Below are positions 21,432-29,877 of a DNA stretch of 64,000 bases, in pieces. The stretch is from Stieleria maiorica (GTDB lineage: Bacteria > Planctomycetota > Planctomycetia > Pirellulales > Pirellulaceae): the NCBI RefSeq assembly GCF_008035925.1, contig NZ_CP036264.1, forward strand, positions 5,144,402 to 5,208,401, in the 5' to 3' direction. The position numbers and the translations under genes were made by a program. The notes under the pieces were generated by a model. It was not told the origin of the DNA, ran no database searches, and saw nothing but the letters and a program-made list of their open reading frames with translations. Within the stretch, counting starts at the first letter, position 1, and each line of letters opens with the position of its first letter.

Positions 21432-23519
21432 TCACGGCATCCAGCGTTCGTTAAAGAACCCCGCCGCTTGGACCTTGCCGGGATCACGCATCGTCGCACC
21501 GTCGGTGATGTCGATGATCGCCCAATCGGGTAATTTTGGCGTTTGGCGGGCGTTGTTCAGGTAGTCATATTCGCGAAACGTAAACCCACTGTTGATAACG
21601 ATGTAGCGATCGGGATTCAGCGGATTGGGATAAACCATCGCGACCGCATGGCCGCGCCGAGAGAAGCTGCGCCCGCCAAGCTGAATCGAATCCTCGCCCC
21701 ACCTGACCGGCAACGAATCGGCCAGTCGTGCGATCACGGAGTTGGATCGGGGATCACCGAACAGGATCAGGTTGTGCGATTCGATCTGCTGCTTGGTCAG
21801 TTCGCGATCGGACACGCTTTGAATGTCGCCGCGAAAGTGTTTGCGCCAATGCAATTGTGCGTGCTCCGCTTCCGACGCCGCCCAAGCATCGACGTCGCCG
21901 TCATCACCGCTGGCTGACGGAAGCACAAACAAAAACGAATCCATGAACGCATCATCGATCGGCCCCTGCATCCCGGGACGTTTGCGAAGCTCGGAGTCGT
22001 CGATCGATCCCAATTCCCACCGGCCATTGTCGCGGATCAGTTCGGCCGTCCAGGAGCGATCCGATCGGATCGGCGGTCCCTGAATTTCATTCCCATCGAT
22101 TTCGACGACGGGGCGTTCGGGGAACGAGGCCGGCCATTGACCGGGGGCGAAATCCAAACGCAGGTGGGTGACGTTCGAGGTTTCGACCACGAGTCGCGAC
22201 GGTGCGGCGTCGGCATCAAGCCGCGCTTGGACGCGCGCGGTTTCCCAGTGGTTAACCAATCCATGCACGGACACCCAGTGCATTCGGTTGTAACGCAGTG
22301 TCTGGGTCGTCAAGTCGATCGTTCGCGGCACATCGGGGCGAACCGCGGCGGCAAGCGCGTTCATACGCCGTTCGATTTCGAGCTTGGAATCTTCGTGGAT
22401 TTTGTGTGCCGTTTGCGGACCGATGATGTGCACCAAATCGATGTCGTGTTGCGTCAGTGCCTGTTCCATCACATCGGCCGCCTGTTTTTGCCGATCGATT
22501 TCGCCGCTGTAGGCGACGGTCGGGCAGTGGATCAGGTTGCGTGCCCAGTGGGGGCAATCATAAAGCCGCCACAATGTACGCTGGTAGTCCGGCGTGGAGG
22601 TCAGATCTTCGCCTTGGAATGACTTCAAGAACTCGGGGGTTTCGGAGAAACCGGCGCCGGGGTTTGCCGCGAAAAATCGATCCGCATAGTGCGTCGCAAA
22701 CTGCCAACACGCCGCGCCGCCCATGGAAAAACCACGAACGCTGATGCGGTGATCATCAACGGGAAGTTGGTTGCTGACGTGGTCGAGTGCTTCCAGGACG
22801 TCGACTTCGCCGGCAAACTTGAACGCGTTGGCGTAGCGACCATAGGGATGCAACACGAACGTGTCGTCGGGCGTGTACTGGCCGGCGGAGGTTCGCCCCT
22901 TGGAAAGGAAACCGACTTCGCTGAGTGTTTCGCCGCGTCCGTGGAACCAGATGTCCAAGCGCCGTGGACGTGAGTCACCATGTGCGTACCCGGCCGGAAC
23001 CACCAACGCATAGGGTTGATAGGATTGGTCGATTTTTGACTGGTAGCCACCGATGATCAATCGCTGCGTCTCGCCGTCGCCGATGCCGACCACGCGGCTC
23101 CAACTGGGCGTGACCGCTGCAACTTCGATCCGCCGCTGTGCCTCGTCGAGCAACGTGACGGCGGCGTCGAAATCTTGCGGCTTGTAGAATTGATCGAACT
23201 CCAAGGCGAGTTCGACCGCGCGGGGAAAGACCAGGATTTCGGGCGTCAACCGCGACAACATTTGGTAGGCCTGTTGATGCTGCGCCTGCTGCCATTTGTT
23301 GCCTGTACGCGTTTTCTGTTCCGCGCGATTGAGCATTTCACTCCAAATCCGACGGACCGCTTGGCAACCGTCATTCAGTTGCCGCGACTGTGCGTCCTCC
23401 AAGGCTTCACCCAGAGGCGGGATTGGCCGGACCGAATCGGGGCGGTTGTCGGCGGGTCCATCCGCAACAGCGATCGACGTCAAACAGAAACCAACAACGA
23501 CCAGCAACAGACACTTCAC
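21432..23519 (-). CDS. Secreted alpha/beta hydrolase (prolyl-oligopeptidase/esterase-like)
   Basis: 695 residues starting at GTG 23519, with AAGGG about six bases upstream. A signal peptide (about residues 1-19, ending AVADG) precedes a helical segment. The alpha/beta-hydrolase core follows: LDIWFHGRGETLSE (oxyanion region), VRGFSMGGAACW with nucleophile Ser265, and a later histidine in GPQTAHKIHED as candidate catalytic His. The C-terminal third (from about residue 440) holds a beta-rich domain and a segment, LILFGDPRSNSVIARLADSLP, seen in planctomycete dienelactone-hydrolase-like or prolyl oligopeptidase proteins. Likely hydrolyses an ester or peptide bond outside the cytoplasm; substrate unknown. 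Confidence 0.85.
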   Translation of the reverse strand: MKCLLLVVVGFCLTSIAVADGPADNRPDSVRPIPPLGEALEDAQSRQLNDGCQAVRRIWSEMLNRAEQKTRTGNKWQQAQHQQAYQMLSRLTPEILVFPRAVELALEFDQFYKPQDFDAAVTLLDEAQRRIEVAAVTPSWSRVVGIGDGETQRLIIGGYQSKIDQSYQPYALVVPAGYAHGDSRPRRLDIWFHGRGETLSEVGFLSKGRTSAGQYTPDDTFVLHPYGRYANAFKFAGEVDVLEALDHVSNQLPVDDHRISVRGFSMGGAACWQFATHYADRFFAANPGAGFSETPEFLKSFQGEDLTSTPDYQRTLWRLYDCPHWARNLIHCPTVAYSGEIDRQKQAADVMEQALTQHDIDLVHIIGPQTAHKIHEDSKLEIERRMNALAAAVRPDVPRTIDLTTQTLRYNRMHWVSVHGLVNHWETARVQARLDADAAPSRLVVETSNVTHLRLDFAPGQWPASFPERPVVEIDGNEIQGPPIRSDRSWTAELIRDNGRWELGSIDDSELRKRPGMQGPIDDAFMDSFLFVLPSASGDDGDVDAWAASEAEHAQLHWRKHFRGDIQSVSDRELTKQQIESHNLILFGDPRSNSVIARLADSLPVRWGEDSIQLGGRSFSRRGHAVAMVYPNPLNPDRYIVINSGFTFREYDYLNNARQTPKLPDWAIIDITDGATMRDPGKVQAAGFFNERWMP

Positions 23520-23660
23520 GGTGGGACCCTTAACGGCAAGGTGATTCGGCGGGGAAGCGGAAAGTATAGTTGGTTGCGAGTTTCAAGTTCCAAGTTTCAG
23601 GTTCCAAACGACATGATCCTGCCAAGTGATAACTGACTCGAAACCTGAAACTAGGTTTTG

Positions 23661-23787
23661 TCCGAATGGCACGTGCTTAAGCCAATACGCTGAGCCGTAG
23701 GCGCTAGCCTCGGGCCTTCCAAGTCTCGAAGGGCAATCCAAGGCCCGCGGCTAGCGCCGTCGGCTCACTAAGCCCGTGCCATTCGGC
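23661..23787. repeat. Imperfect inverted repeat, about 127 bp
   Basis: The left arm begins TCCGAATGGCACGTGCTTA and contains GAGCCGTAGGCGCTAGCC. The right arm is its near reverse complement, ending TAAGCCCGTGCCATTCGG. The unit is a long imperfect hairpin lying in the gap between the hydrolase and CBM9-like genes, with no coding support. Confidence 0.75.
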
Positions 23788-23914
23788 TTTGTCCCTAAAC
23801 CCAGCCAGGGTCGTAGGTGGTAGCGGAATTCGCCAAGAATTTCCGCTTTTCCCGTGTGAAGTGCCGCGAATCGAAAGCCTTGGCGGCTTCCGCGACGGGT
23901 TTGGGGACAAAGCC
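23786..23914. repeat. Second inverted repeat abutting the CBM9-like gene stop
   Basis: Ends GGCTTTGTCCCTAAACCC (23786) and GGGTTTGGGGACAAAGCC (ending 23914) are complementary over 17 of 18 positions. An inner pair, AGCGGAA and TTTCCGCT, adds a small hairpin. It reaches the stop codon of the following minus-strand gene, so it may act as a transcription end. Confidence 0.7.
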
Positions 23915-24582
23915 TAATTCAACACGGCGTCGGCCCACAGGCTGGGATCTTCGGTGACAGGGTATTCGGGGCCGGCGCCGAGGGTTTGCCAGCCGAGTTC
24001 GCGGTCGATGACGGCGTAGTAGAGTGCCAGGCGAGATTGCTCGGCAGGGTCGAACCCCGTCAGTGCGGCGGTGGGAATCAGACCACGGAGTTCGTAGCCG
24101 TCGTGCCGCGCGAACGTCTTGATCGACAGCGCGTCGGGGGCGATCGGTTTTGGGTTTCCGCGGGCGCGATGGATTTCGATCAGGGATGCGATCGGGCGTT
24201 CGCGTCGTGGTCCGCCACCGGCAGGCATGAACAGGAAACGGTGGCAGTACTGCGTCGCGCGGTGGATGTTGGGGCTGCAACGGGTATCGATCCAAAGATG
24301 AAAACCGTCGCTTTCGTCCAGCCGAGTTTCGCGACACCAAGGGACCTGCCGTTTGCCATTGACCAGCACATGGACGCCGAGCCCGGCTTCGGACCACCCC
24401 AGCCGCACGTCGGCAAAGACCTTGCGTCCGCCGAGAGCCCCGAACGATGGCATCCGACACGTCTCCGGAAGCTGCAGGCCCTTGGACGTCCATTCCAAAT
24501 CCGCTTTCTGAACGTCGACTTCAAAACGAAACAGAAACGTCGGATCGATGAAGTCTTTGGTCTTGGAGTTTGAATTGGCCAA
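23914..24582 (-). CDS. CBM9-like (DOMON-type) beta-sandwich protein
   Basis: 222 residues with no clear signal peptide. The pattern LFRFEVDV...VFADVRLGWSEAGLGVHVLV...SDGFHLWIDTR...CHRFLFMP...YELRGLIPTAALTGFDP is characteristic of carbohydrate-binding module 9-like domains, which in other proteins bind sugar ends. The only start available near the family N-terminus is TTG 24582; upstream of it the frame runs into short GC-rich repeats without an ATG. Function here is unknown. It is the last gene of a loose minus-strand run after ychF, the DMT-like protein and the small helical protein. Confidence 0.72.
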   Translation of the reverse strand: MANSNSKTKDFIDPTFLFRFEVDVQKADLEWTSKGLQLPETCRMPSFGALGGRKVFADVRLGWSEAGLGVHVLVNGKRQVPWCRETRLDESDGFHLWIDTRCSPNIHRATQYCHRFLFMPAGGGPRRERPIASLIEIHRARGNPKPIAPDALSIKTFARHDGYELRGLIPTAALTGFDPAEQSRLALYYAVIDRELGWQTLGAGPEYPVTEDPSLWADAVLN

Positions 24583-24606
24583 GGAGGCGTCCGTCGTGTT
24601 TGGGAT

Positions 24607-24818
24607 GAATTCCTCGTTCCGCGGCTCCGCCTTGGAACGCGCTGTGAATTCCTCGTTCCGCGGCTCCGCCTTGGAACGCGCTGTTTGTGTGGCTCCGCCA
24701 TTCCTCGTTCCGAGGCTCCGCCTTGGAACGCGCTGTTTGTGTGGCTCCGCCTCACGTCACAGTCAGTCCGCGAGGCGGAGCCTCCGATGCATTGTGTTCC
24801 CAGGCGGAGCCTGGGAAC
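24607..24818. repeat. Cluster of short repeats ending in a GTTCCCAGGC palindrome
   Basis: Two adjacent 39-bp copies (24607-24645 and 24646-24684) share TCGTTCCGCGGCTCCGCC and TTGGAACGCGCTGT; a third, slightly diverged copy begins at 24700. GTGTGGCTCCGCC occurs twice between and after them. The block ends with the palindrome GTTCCCAGGC-GGA-GCCTGGGAAC at 24796-24818. There is no coding support. Confidence 0.85.
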
Positions 24819-24929
24819 AAGTGGATGCCGGCTGCGAGGGCTCCTCGCCTCGTCCCCGCCGGATTACAGGGGATGGACTCCTCGCGTCGTCCACTACCGT
24901 TTGCCCGAATCTTAAGGCGAGACGAAATA

Positions 24930-25307
24930 CTATCGGTCCCGCGGCACGACCAACTCGCTGATTCGATCGAGTGCCAGTCGCAGCGACTTGGCAGCCATCA
25001 CAAAATTGGTGTGCCCGCTGACTTCGGGTTGGATTTCCTCGTACAGCTCGGTGGCTTTACGCAGTTTGGAAAGCTTCTTTTTGGCCATCTTTAGGTAGCC
25101 GGCATCGTCCTGCACTTGGTCGATCGGCCCGACCGCCAGGATGAAGTCGTAGATGTCTCGAACCACGCTCCGCAGTTCTTCGTCGTCCTCGGCTTCGTCG
25201 GCATGTTTCAGGAACGTTCGAACCATCCACAGGTGGGCGACTTGGCGGTCGATCGCTTCGACCCGGTCATGGGCATCGGGCCGGTCGTTTGCATCAGGCA
25301 CAGTCAT
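24930..25307 (-). CDS. Small soluble helical protein, unknown
   Basis: 125 residues with no signal peptide or membrane segment. The sequence is rich in charged amphipathic helices (RQVAHLWMVRTFLKHADEAEDDEELRSVVRDIYDF; YLKMAKKKLSKLRKATELYEE). No family was recognised; its compact, well-structured composition suggests a real, conserved protein. It starts 26 bases after the stop of the membrane-protein gene 25334-25960 on the same strand and is probably co-transcribed with it. Confidence 0.75.
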   Translation of the reverse strand: MTVPDANDRPDAHDRVEAIDRQVAHLWMVRTFLKHADEAEDDEELRSVVRDIYDFILAVGPIDQVQDDAGYLKMAKKKLSKLRKATELYEEIQPEVSGHTNFVMAAKSLRLALDRISELVVPRDR

Positions 25308-25333
25308 TGGCGTCGGTCACGGGAGCGTTCATC

Positions 25334-25960
25334 TCACAGCGTTTCGGCGGCGGATTCCGGTTGGTGTTCGGAGTCCGATTCGTCGCCGGGTTCCGCGACC
25401 GCCGCGGCCGGTTTTTTCGGTGCGTGACCGTGGGGCGTGTTCATCGCGACCAAGACCACGCCGACGACAGTCAGCCCCATGCCGACCCACAGCAGCGGAT
25501 TGATTTCCAGCGGACCGTGCCCGCGCAGTTTGATGATCGAAACGATCGCGGTGACCGAGACGGCGCCGCCGAACACGATCGGCATCACCAGCAATGCGTT
25601 TCCGCGGCTGGTCATCATCGCCGTGGTCAAGCACAGGGCTCCAAAGGCGCCCAGGGTTCCGGCCAAGAATCCCCATTTCGCCGGCAGGAAGTGCGTCATT
25701 CCCTCCACGCCCGGCACCGGGCCGGCGTAGCTGAAACTGTCGCCTTTGACCTTCATCATCGCCAGACCGCCGGCGATCGCGATCACCAAATAGGCGATCC
25801 CGATGAACACGTAGGGTTTAAACGGCGTCCAGCCATCCGGCGGAAGCAACGGTTTGCCATCGACCCGCGGTGTTTGCGCATTTCCGATCGTCGGGCCGTA
25901 GCAGCCCCAGAAGATTGCAGTGCCGAGGGCAAAGAGGATTGGAATCAACATCTTGTTCAT
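25334..25960 (-). CDS. DMT-like (EamA-type) membrane protein
   Basis: 208 residues with five membrane segments (about 5-23, 49-68, 93-114, 119-139 and 156-176). The sequence MLIPILFALGTAIFWGCYGP and the repeated small-residue helices resemble drug/metabolite transporter halves. The C-terminal tail is Pro/Ala/Glu-rich. No substrate can be inferred. It lies 45 bases downstream of ychF and 26 bases upstream of the small helical gene, forming a likely three-gene minus-strand unit. Confidence 0.75.
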   Translation of the reverse strand: MNKMLIPILFALGTAIFWGCYGPTIGNAQTPRVDGKPLLPPDGWTPFKPYVFIGIAYLVIAIAGGLAMMKVKGDSFSYAGPVPGVEGMTHFLPAKWGFLAGTLGAFGALCLTTAMMTSRGNALLVMPIVFGGAVSVTAIVSIIKLRGHGPLEINPLLWVGMGLTVVGVVLVAMNTPHGHAPKKPAAAVAEPGDESDSEHQPESAAETL

Positions 25961-26005
25961 GAATACCTAAGCGGAAGTGCTTCGTGGTGGTGGGGGGGGG
26001 CCGAA

Positions 26006-27097
26006 TCAGATTTTGTGAAGGAAATGACAAATGTCGCCATCTTGCATGACGTAGTCCTTTCCTTCCACGCGTAGTTTACCGGCTTGGCGAATCTCTTTTT
26101 CGCTGCCGTAGGTTTCCAGGTCTTCCAGTGTATAGACTTCACAGCGAATGAAACCCTTTTCAAAGTCGGTGTGGATCACACCCGCCGCTTGGGGAGCGGT
26201 CGCACCGACGGGGATTGTCCAGGCCCGGACCTCTTTTTCTCCGGCGGTGAAGTAGCTTTGCAGCCCCAGTGTCTTGTAGGCCGCTTGGGCGATCGTACTG
26301 AGTGCCGGTGCGTCCAACCCGACGTCGGCCAACATCTCTTCGCGATCGGCTTCGTCCAGCTCCGCCAGCTCCGCTTCCAGTTTCGCGCTGACGCAGACCA
26401 CGTTGGCCCCGGATGCCTGGGCGTGCTTTCGGACCTTGTCCACCAGCGGATCTTTGCCTTCCAGGTCGTTTTCGTCGACGTTGGCGACATACAGAATCGG
26501 TTTGGCGGTCATCAATCCAAAACTGTGGATCGACTTGGCCTCCGGTTCGGTCAGGTTGAGGGTCCGCAGGGGCTGTTCCGATTCCAAGTGCGCGTTGCAT
26601 TTTTCGATCGCCGTCACCCGGATTTTGGCCTCCTTGTCACCGCTGCGGGCGGTCCGCTGGGCTTTGGCGAGCGCGTTTTCCAGCGTTTGCAGGTCGGCCA
26701 AAACCAATTCGGTTTCGATCGTGTCGATATCGGCCACCGGATCGACGTTGCCCGAGACGTGAATCACATCGGCGTCTTCGAAACAGCGCACCACTTGGAC
26801 GATCGCGTCGACTTGGCGGATATGGCTGAGAAACTTATTGCCCAAACCCTCTCCGTCGCTCGCACCTTTGACGATTCCCGCGATGTCCACCAACTTCAGT
26901 GCCGCTGGAATGGTCTTTTGCGGGGTGATGTATTTCGTGATTCGGCCCAAACGTTCGTCGGGAACGTTGACGATCCCCTCGTTGGGTTCGATCGTGCAAA
27001 ACGGGTAATTCTCGCTTTGGGCGGCCTGCGAGCTCGTTAACGCGTTAAAAAGCGTGCTCTTGCCAACATTGGGCAATCCGACAATCCCGGCTTCCAT
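26006..27097 (-). CDS. ychF: Ribosome-binding ATPase YchF
   Basis: 363 residues from ATG 27097, matching the family length. It begins [20 protein letters not shown] (G1), then [12 protein letters not shown] (G3), and NVDE in place of the usual NKxD (G4), which is the change that gives this Obg-related family its ATP preference. The C-terminal TGS-like domain runs from about residue 280 and includes [29 protein letters not shown] and [18 protein letters not shown]. An upstream frame extension to 27169 was rejected because the family starts at MEAGIVG. Confidence 0.97.
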   Translation of the reverse strand: MEAGIVGLPNVGKSTLFNALTSSQAAQSENYPFCTIEPNEGIVNVPDERLGRITKYITPQKTIPAALKLVDIAGIVKGASDGEGLGNKFLSHIRQVDAIVQVVRCFEDADVIHVSGNVDPVADIDTIETELVLADLQTLENALAKAQRTARSGDKEAKIRVTAIEKCNAHLESEQPLRTLNLTEPEAKSIHSFGLMTAKPILYVANVDENDLEGKDPLVDKVRKHAQASGANVVCVSAKLEAELAELDEADREEMLADVGLDAPALSTIAQAAYKTLGLQSYFTAGEKEVRAWTIPVGATAPQAAGVIHTDFEKGFIRCEVYTLEDLETYGSEKEIRQAGKLRVEGKDYVMQDGDICHFLHKI

Positions 27098-27388
27098 GGC
27101 TCTGTTCAAACAGGGGGCGTGGGTGAAACGGGAAAGCGTATCATCGGACGCCGGGTTTTCGTAGGCCACGAAGCGGAACCGCTAGCCCTTTCCCAGCCGC
27201 TAAAACCCGGCGGCCGGTCGCCTTGTTCGCTCACATTTGCGCCATTCCACTGGTTGCCCCGTGCCCTGTCTGACGAAAGGATCTAATCGCACGACGCGTC
27301 TTGATGCTTCAGGGAAGAAACTGGCCGAGCCGCCCCTTTCAACGGGTGGATCCCCCCCTTCGTTTCCTTTCCATCCCCAGGTTTTCGC

Positions 27389-28120
27389 GTGCGACGCATC
27401 TCTCTCGGAATTCTCATTCTGGGCGGCGGAATCCTCTTCTCCCTGCCGTTTCGCAAATCGAAGCTGCCTGATCCCTCGACCGTCCAAGAGGGTTTGAAGG
27501 GAACAAGACCGACTTCATTTGACGACGCGTCGATCGAAATGCTGGTCCGCGAGGTGACCGAGGAAGTTCACGTCCCCGTCGTGTACGATCCGCAGACAGA
27601 CTATTGTCCGCCGGCCCAACCACAACAAACACGACAACTGCCGCTGACCTACCAGGACCTGGCGGTACCGGTGGACCGCGATCCATTCTACGAAAGCCAC
27701 TTCAACGCAACCGCAGATGTCGCCGCCGGCAATCACGACGCGGATGAATCGCAACGACTGGCCGAATTGGAGCGTCTGTTCGCCGAAACAAAGTACGTGG
27801 ACCAATCCATCGCAGCGGCGCATCACCACGCGGGACAGCCGGATCAAAGCCCGCCACCGGTAATCGCCCCCGATGGCAAGCAGTGGACGTTTCAGAACGC
27901 GATCGGTGAACCCCCGTCGTTAGCGACGCGCTCGTCGAATCCCGCCGGACCACCCTCGATCGTCGGCGCTCAACTGGCCAGTTCCGATTCGATCGGGAAG
28001 CCGGTCGGCGAATCCCAGTCGCGTGAGGCTTCGGTGCTCTCGCCCCTGCCGCCACCGGATGATCGCGCCGATGGAATCGACGTCGACCGTCCTCGTCATT
28101 GGATTCAACAGCCTGACTGA
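27389..28120 (+). CDS. Exported or membrane-anchored low-complexity protein, unknown
   Basis: 243 residues starting at GTG 27389. The basic/hydrophobic N-terminus MRRISLGILILGGGILFSLPF is a signal peptide or anchor. The rest is polar and Pro/Gln/Asp-rich (PPAQPQQTRQLPLTYQDL; PSLATRSSNPAGPPSIVG) with no recognised domain. It lies upstream of lpxK in the same direction, separated by 114 bases. It is probably a planctomycete-specific envelope protein; no function is assigned. Confidence 0.65.
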   Translation: MRRISLGILILGGGILFSLPFRKSKLPDPSTVQEGLKGTRPTSFDDASIEMLVREVTEEVHVPVVYDPQTDYCPPAQPQQTRQLPLTYQDLAVPVDRDPFYESHFNATADVAAGNHDADESQRLAELERLFAETKYVDQSIAAAHHHAGQPDQSPPPVIAPDGKQWTFQNAIGEPPSLATRSSNPAGPPSIVGAQLASSDSIGKPVGESQSREASVLSPLPPPDDRADGIDVDRPRHWIQQPD

Positions 28121-28234
28121 CGCCGAGGTCGCGTGCGTCTTGTCACCGCCTCGTTGAATCCAGGCTGCGTAGCGAGATTGGCACCGAGCGTGTAAAACAC
28201 CGGAGATACTGCTTTCGGCGAATGTCACAACGTG

Positions 28235-29332
28235 ATGAACGCCGATTCCCCACTCGGCCACCACCACCTGACGCGCCCCTTGGACTATCGATCGATCATG
28301 AGCGGCCACCGCCGCGGCATCTCGGCCGGACTGATGCGTGCCGGACTTGCACTCGCGGCCGTGCCGTATCGCCTGGTGGTGGCGCAACGAAACCGGGGCT
28401 TTGATCGTGGCCAGGGTGTCGAACGTTGTGCGGCGACCGTGATCAGCGTCGGCAACTTGACCACCGGAGGCACAGGAAAGACACCGATCGTTGCGGATCT
28501 GGCGCGCCGGTTTCGCCGACACGACATCCGAGTGGCAATCGTCTCGCGTGGCTACGGTCGTGGCGACGCCGATCAAAATGACGAAGCGGCGGAATTGCAT
28601 CAGCGATTGCCCGATGTCCCCCACGTGCAAAACCCCGACCGAGTCGAAGCGGCTCGCATCGCCGTCGAAGAATTGGAATCGCAGCTGATTCTGATGGACG
28701 ATGGCTTTCAACATCGGCGACTGCATCGCGACCTGGACATCGTCTTGGTCGACATGACGTGTCCGTTCGGTTATGGACACCTGTTGCCGCGCGGCTTGCT
28801 GCGCGAGCCCATCAAAAGCCTCCGCCGCGCCCAGGTCGCAATCCTGACTCGCTGCGACCAAGTCGACGAGCCGGCGATCGATGACGTGATCGCCACGATC
28901 CGCTCGGCGAACCCCGCCATCGTGATCTTGCGTTCCAGTCATCGACCGAGCGGTTTGTTGCAATTCCCCGATCAACAGACTGCGGTTGAGGACCTGCGTG
29001 GTCAGCGAGTCGGACTGATCAGCGGGATCGGCAACCCGGCTGCGTTCCGAAGAACCGCTGAAGACGTCGGCGCTATCGTGGTCGCGGAGAAGATCCTGCC
29101 CGACCACGCTCATTACGACCGTGAAACCGTCGAACGGCTGCGCCAATGGGCGACCGATTTAGGGGACGCCCGCCAATTGATCTGCACGCAAAAAGACCTC
29201 GTCAAATTGCAAACCGATCGGATTGCCACCCTACCGCTGTCGGCGCTGACGATCGACGCCGAAATCGAACCGTCCACCGAATTCGATGCGATGCTGCAAC
29301 AGATCGCTACGGCGATTCACACAACGGAATGA
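28235..29332 (+). CDS. lpxK: Tetraacyldisaccharide 4'-kinase LpxK
   Basis: 365 residues. An N-terminal amphipathic/hydrophobic helix (about 30-50) is followed by [14 protein letters not shown] with Walker A at about 78-84, VSRGYGR, and the conserved [13 protein letters not shown] with catalytic Asp residues, then [21 protein letters not shown]. The family phosphorylates the lipid A precursor at the 4' position on the cytoplasmic face of the inner membrane, so the organism makes lipid A. ATG 28235 was chosen; a GTG sits immediately upstream at 28232. The 3' end overlaps the convergent Rrf2 gene by 26 bases. Confidence 0.95.
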   Translation: MNADSPLGHHHLTRPLDYRSIMSGHRRGISAGLMRAGLALAAVPYRLVVAQRNRGFDRGQGVERCAATVISVGNLTTGGTGKTPIVADLARRFRRHDIRVAIVSRGYGRGDADQNDEAAELHQRLPDVPHVQNPDRVEAARIAVEELESQLILMDDGFQHRRLHRDLDIVLVDMTCPFGYGHLLPRGLLREPIKSLRRAQVAILTRCDQVDEPAIDDVIATIRSANPAIVILRSSHRPSGLLQFPDQQTAVEDLRGQRVGLISGIGNPAAFRRTAEDVGAIVVAEKILPDHAHYDRETVERLRQWATDLGDARQLICTQKDLVKLQTDRIATLPLSALTIDAEIEPSTEFDAMLQQIATAIHTTE

Positions 29333-29729
29333 TCTCGCTGGTCGATTCAACCAATTCCTTGATCGTCACGCCGGCGAACGCAGCTTCGGTCGCCGCGTAG
29401 GCTTTGTCCAACTCGGCATGAAGCGGGCATAACTTGTGGTGCGACTTTAAACCCAACGGGCAATGACGAATCCGCTCGATCGGAGCGACAACGCTGACGA
29501 CGTCCAGAATCGTCAACTCGTCGGTGGTCCGACTCAACTCATAGCCGCCCCCGGGCCCCGGACGCGATCGCACCAACCCGGCCGCGGCCAAATCCTGCAG
29601 CACACGCGTCAGATAGCGACGCGGCACCTTGGTCTGCTCCGCCAAACGGTCGGCCGACGCCGGTTCCCCAGGCTGGCTGCCCAGGCATGCGACGGCCCGG
29701 AGCGCATATTCGGCGGTTTTGGAAAGCAT
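29307..29729 (-). CDS. Rrf2-family transcriptional regulator
   Basis: 140 residues. The N-terminal winged helix [17 protein letters not shown]...[30 protein letters not shown] is typical of Rrf2/IscR/NsrR proteins, followed by [14 protein letters not shown]. The sensor region contains [16 protein letters not shown], two Cys separated by ten residues, plus a Cys near the C-terminus. This spacing is compatible with an Fe-S or redox/NO sensor but differs from the exact IscR three-Cys pattern. A TGCAC-N6-GTGCA inverted repeat lies just upstream, between this gene and the divergent CXXCH gene, which makes that gene a candidate target. Confidence 0.93.
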   Translation of the reverse strand: MLSKTAEYALRAVACLGSQPGEPASADRLAEQTKVPRRYLTRVLQDLAAAGLVRSRPGPGGGYELSRTTDELTILDVVSVVAPIERIRHCPLGLKSHHKLCPLHAELDKAYAATEAAFAGVTIKELVESTSEIIPLCESP

Positions 29730-29762
29730 GAATTTGCCCGAAATCCGAGATCGACTAAATAG

Positions 29763-29778
29763 TGCACATTGACGTGCA
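29763..29778. promoter_or_regulatory. Candidate operator TGCAC-N6-GTGCA
   Basis: A perfect 5-bp inverted repeat with a 6-bp spacer lies 34 bases upstream of the Rrf2 gene start and about 100 bases upstream of the divergent cytochrome-like gene. Position suggests binding of the adjacent regulator; the sequence does not match a known Rrf2 consensus that I can cite. Confidence 0.4.
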
Positions 29779-29877
29779 GATTAAAGCATCATAACCTGAG
29801 TGGCGGCGTCACGAGAGCCGATGCGCGCCATTTTGTCAATGATTGCGAAGTTTCCCGTGCGCCGGAGAAGATTGTCA

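Noticed and set aside
23704-23910. 68-codon minus-strand frame between hydrolase and CBM9-like genes
   Set aside because: It lies wholly within two inverted repeats and has no recognisable feature.
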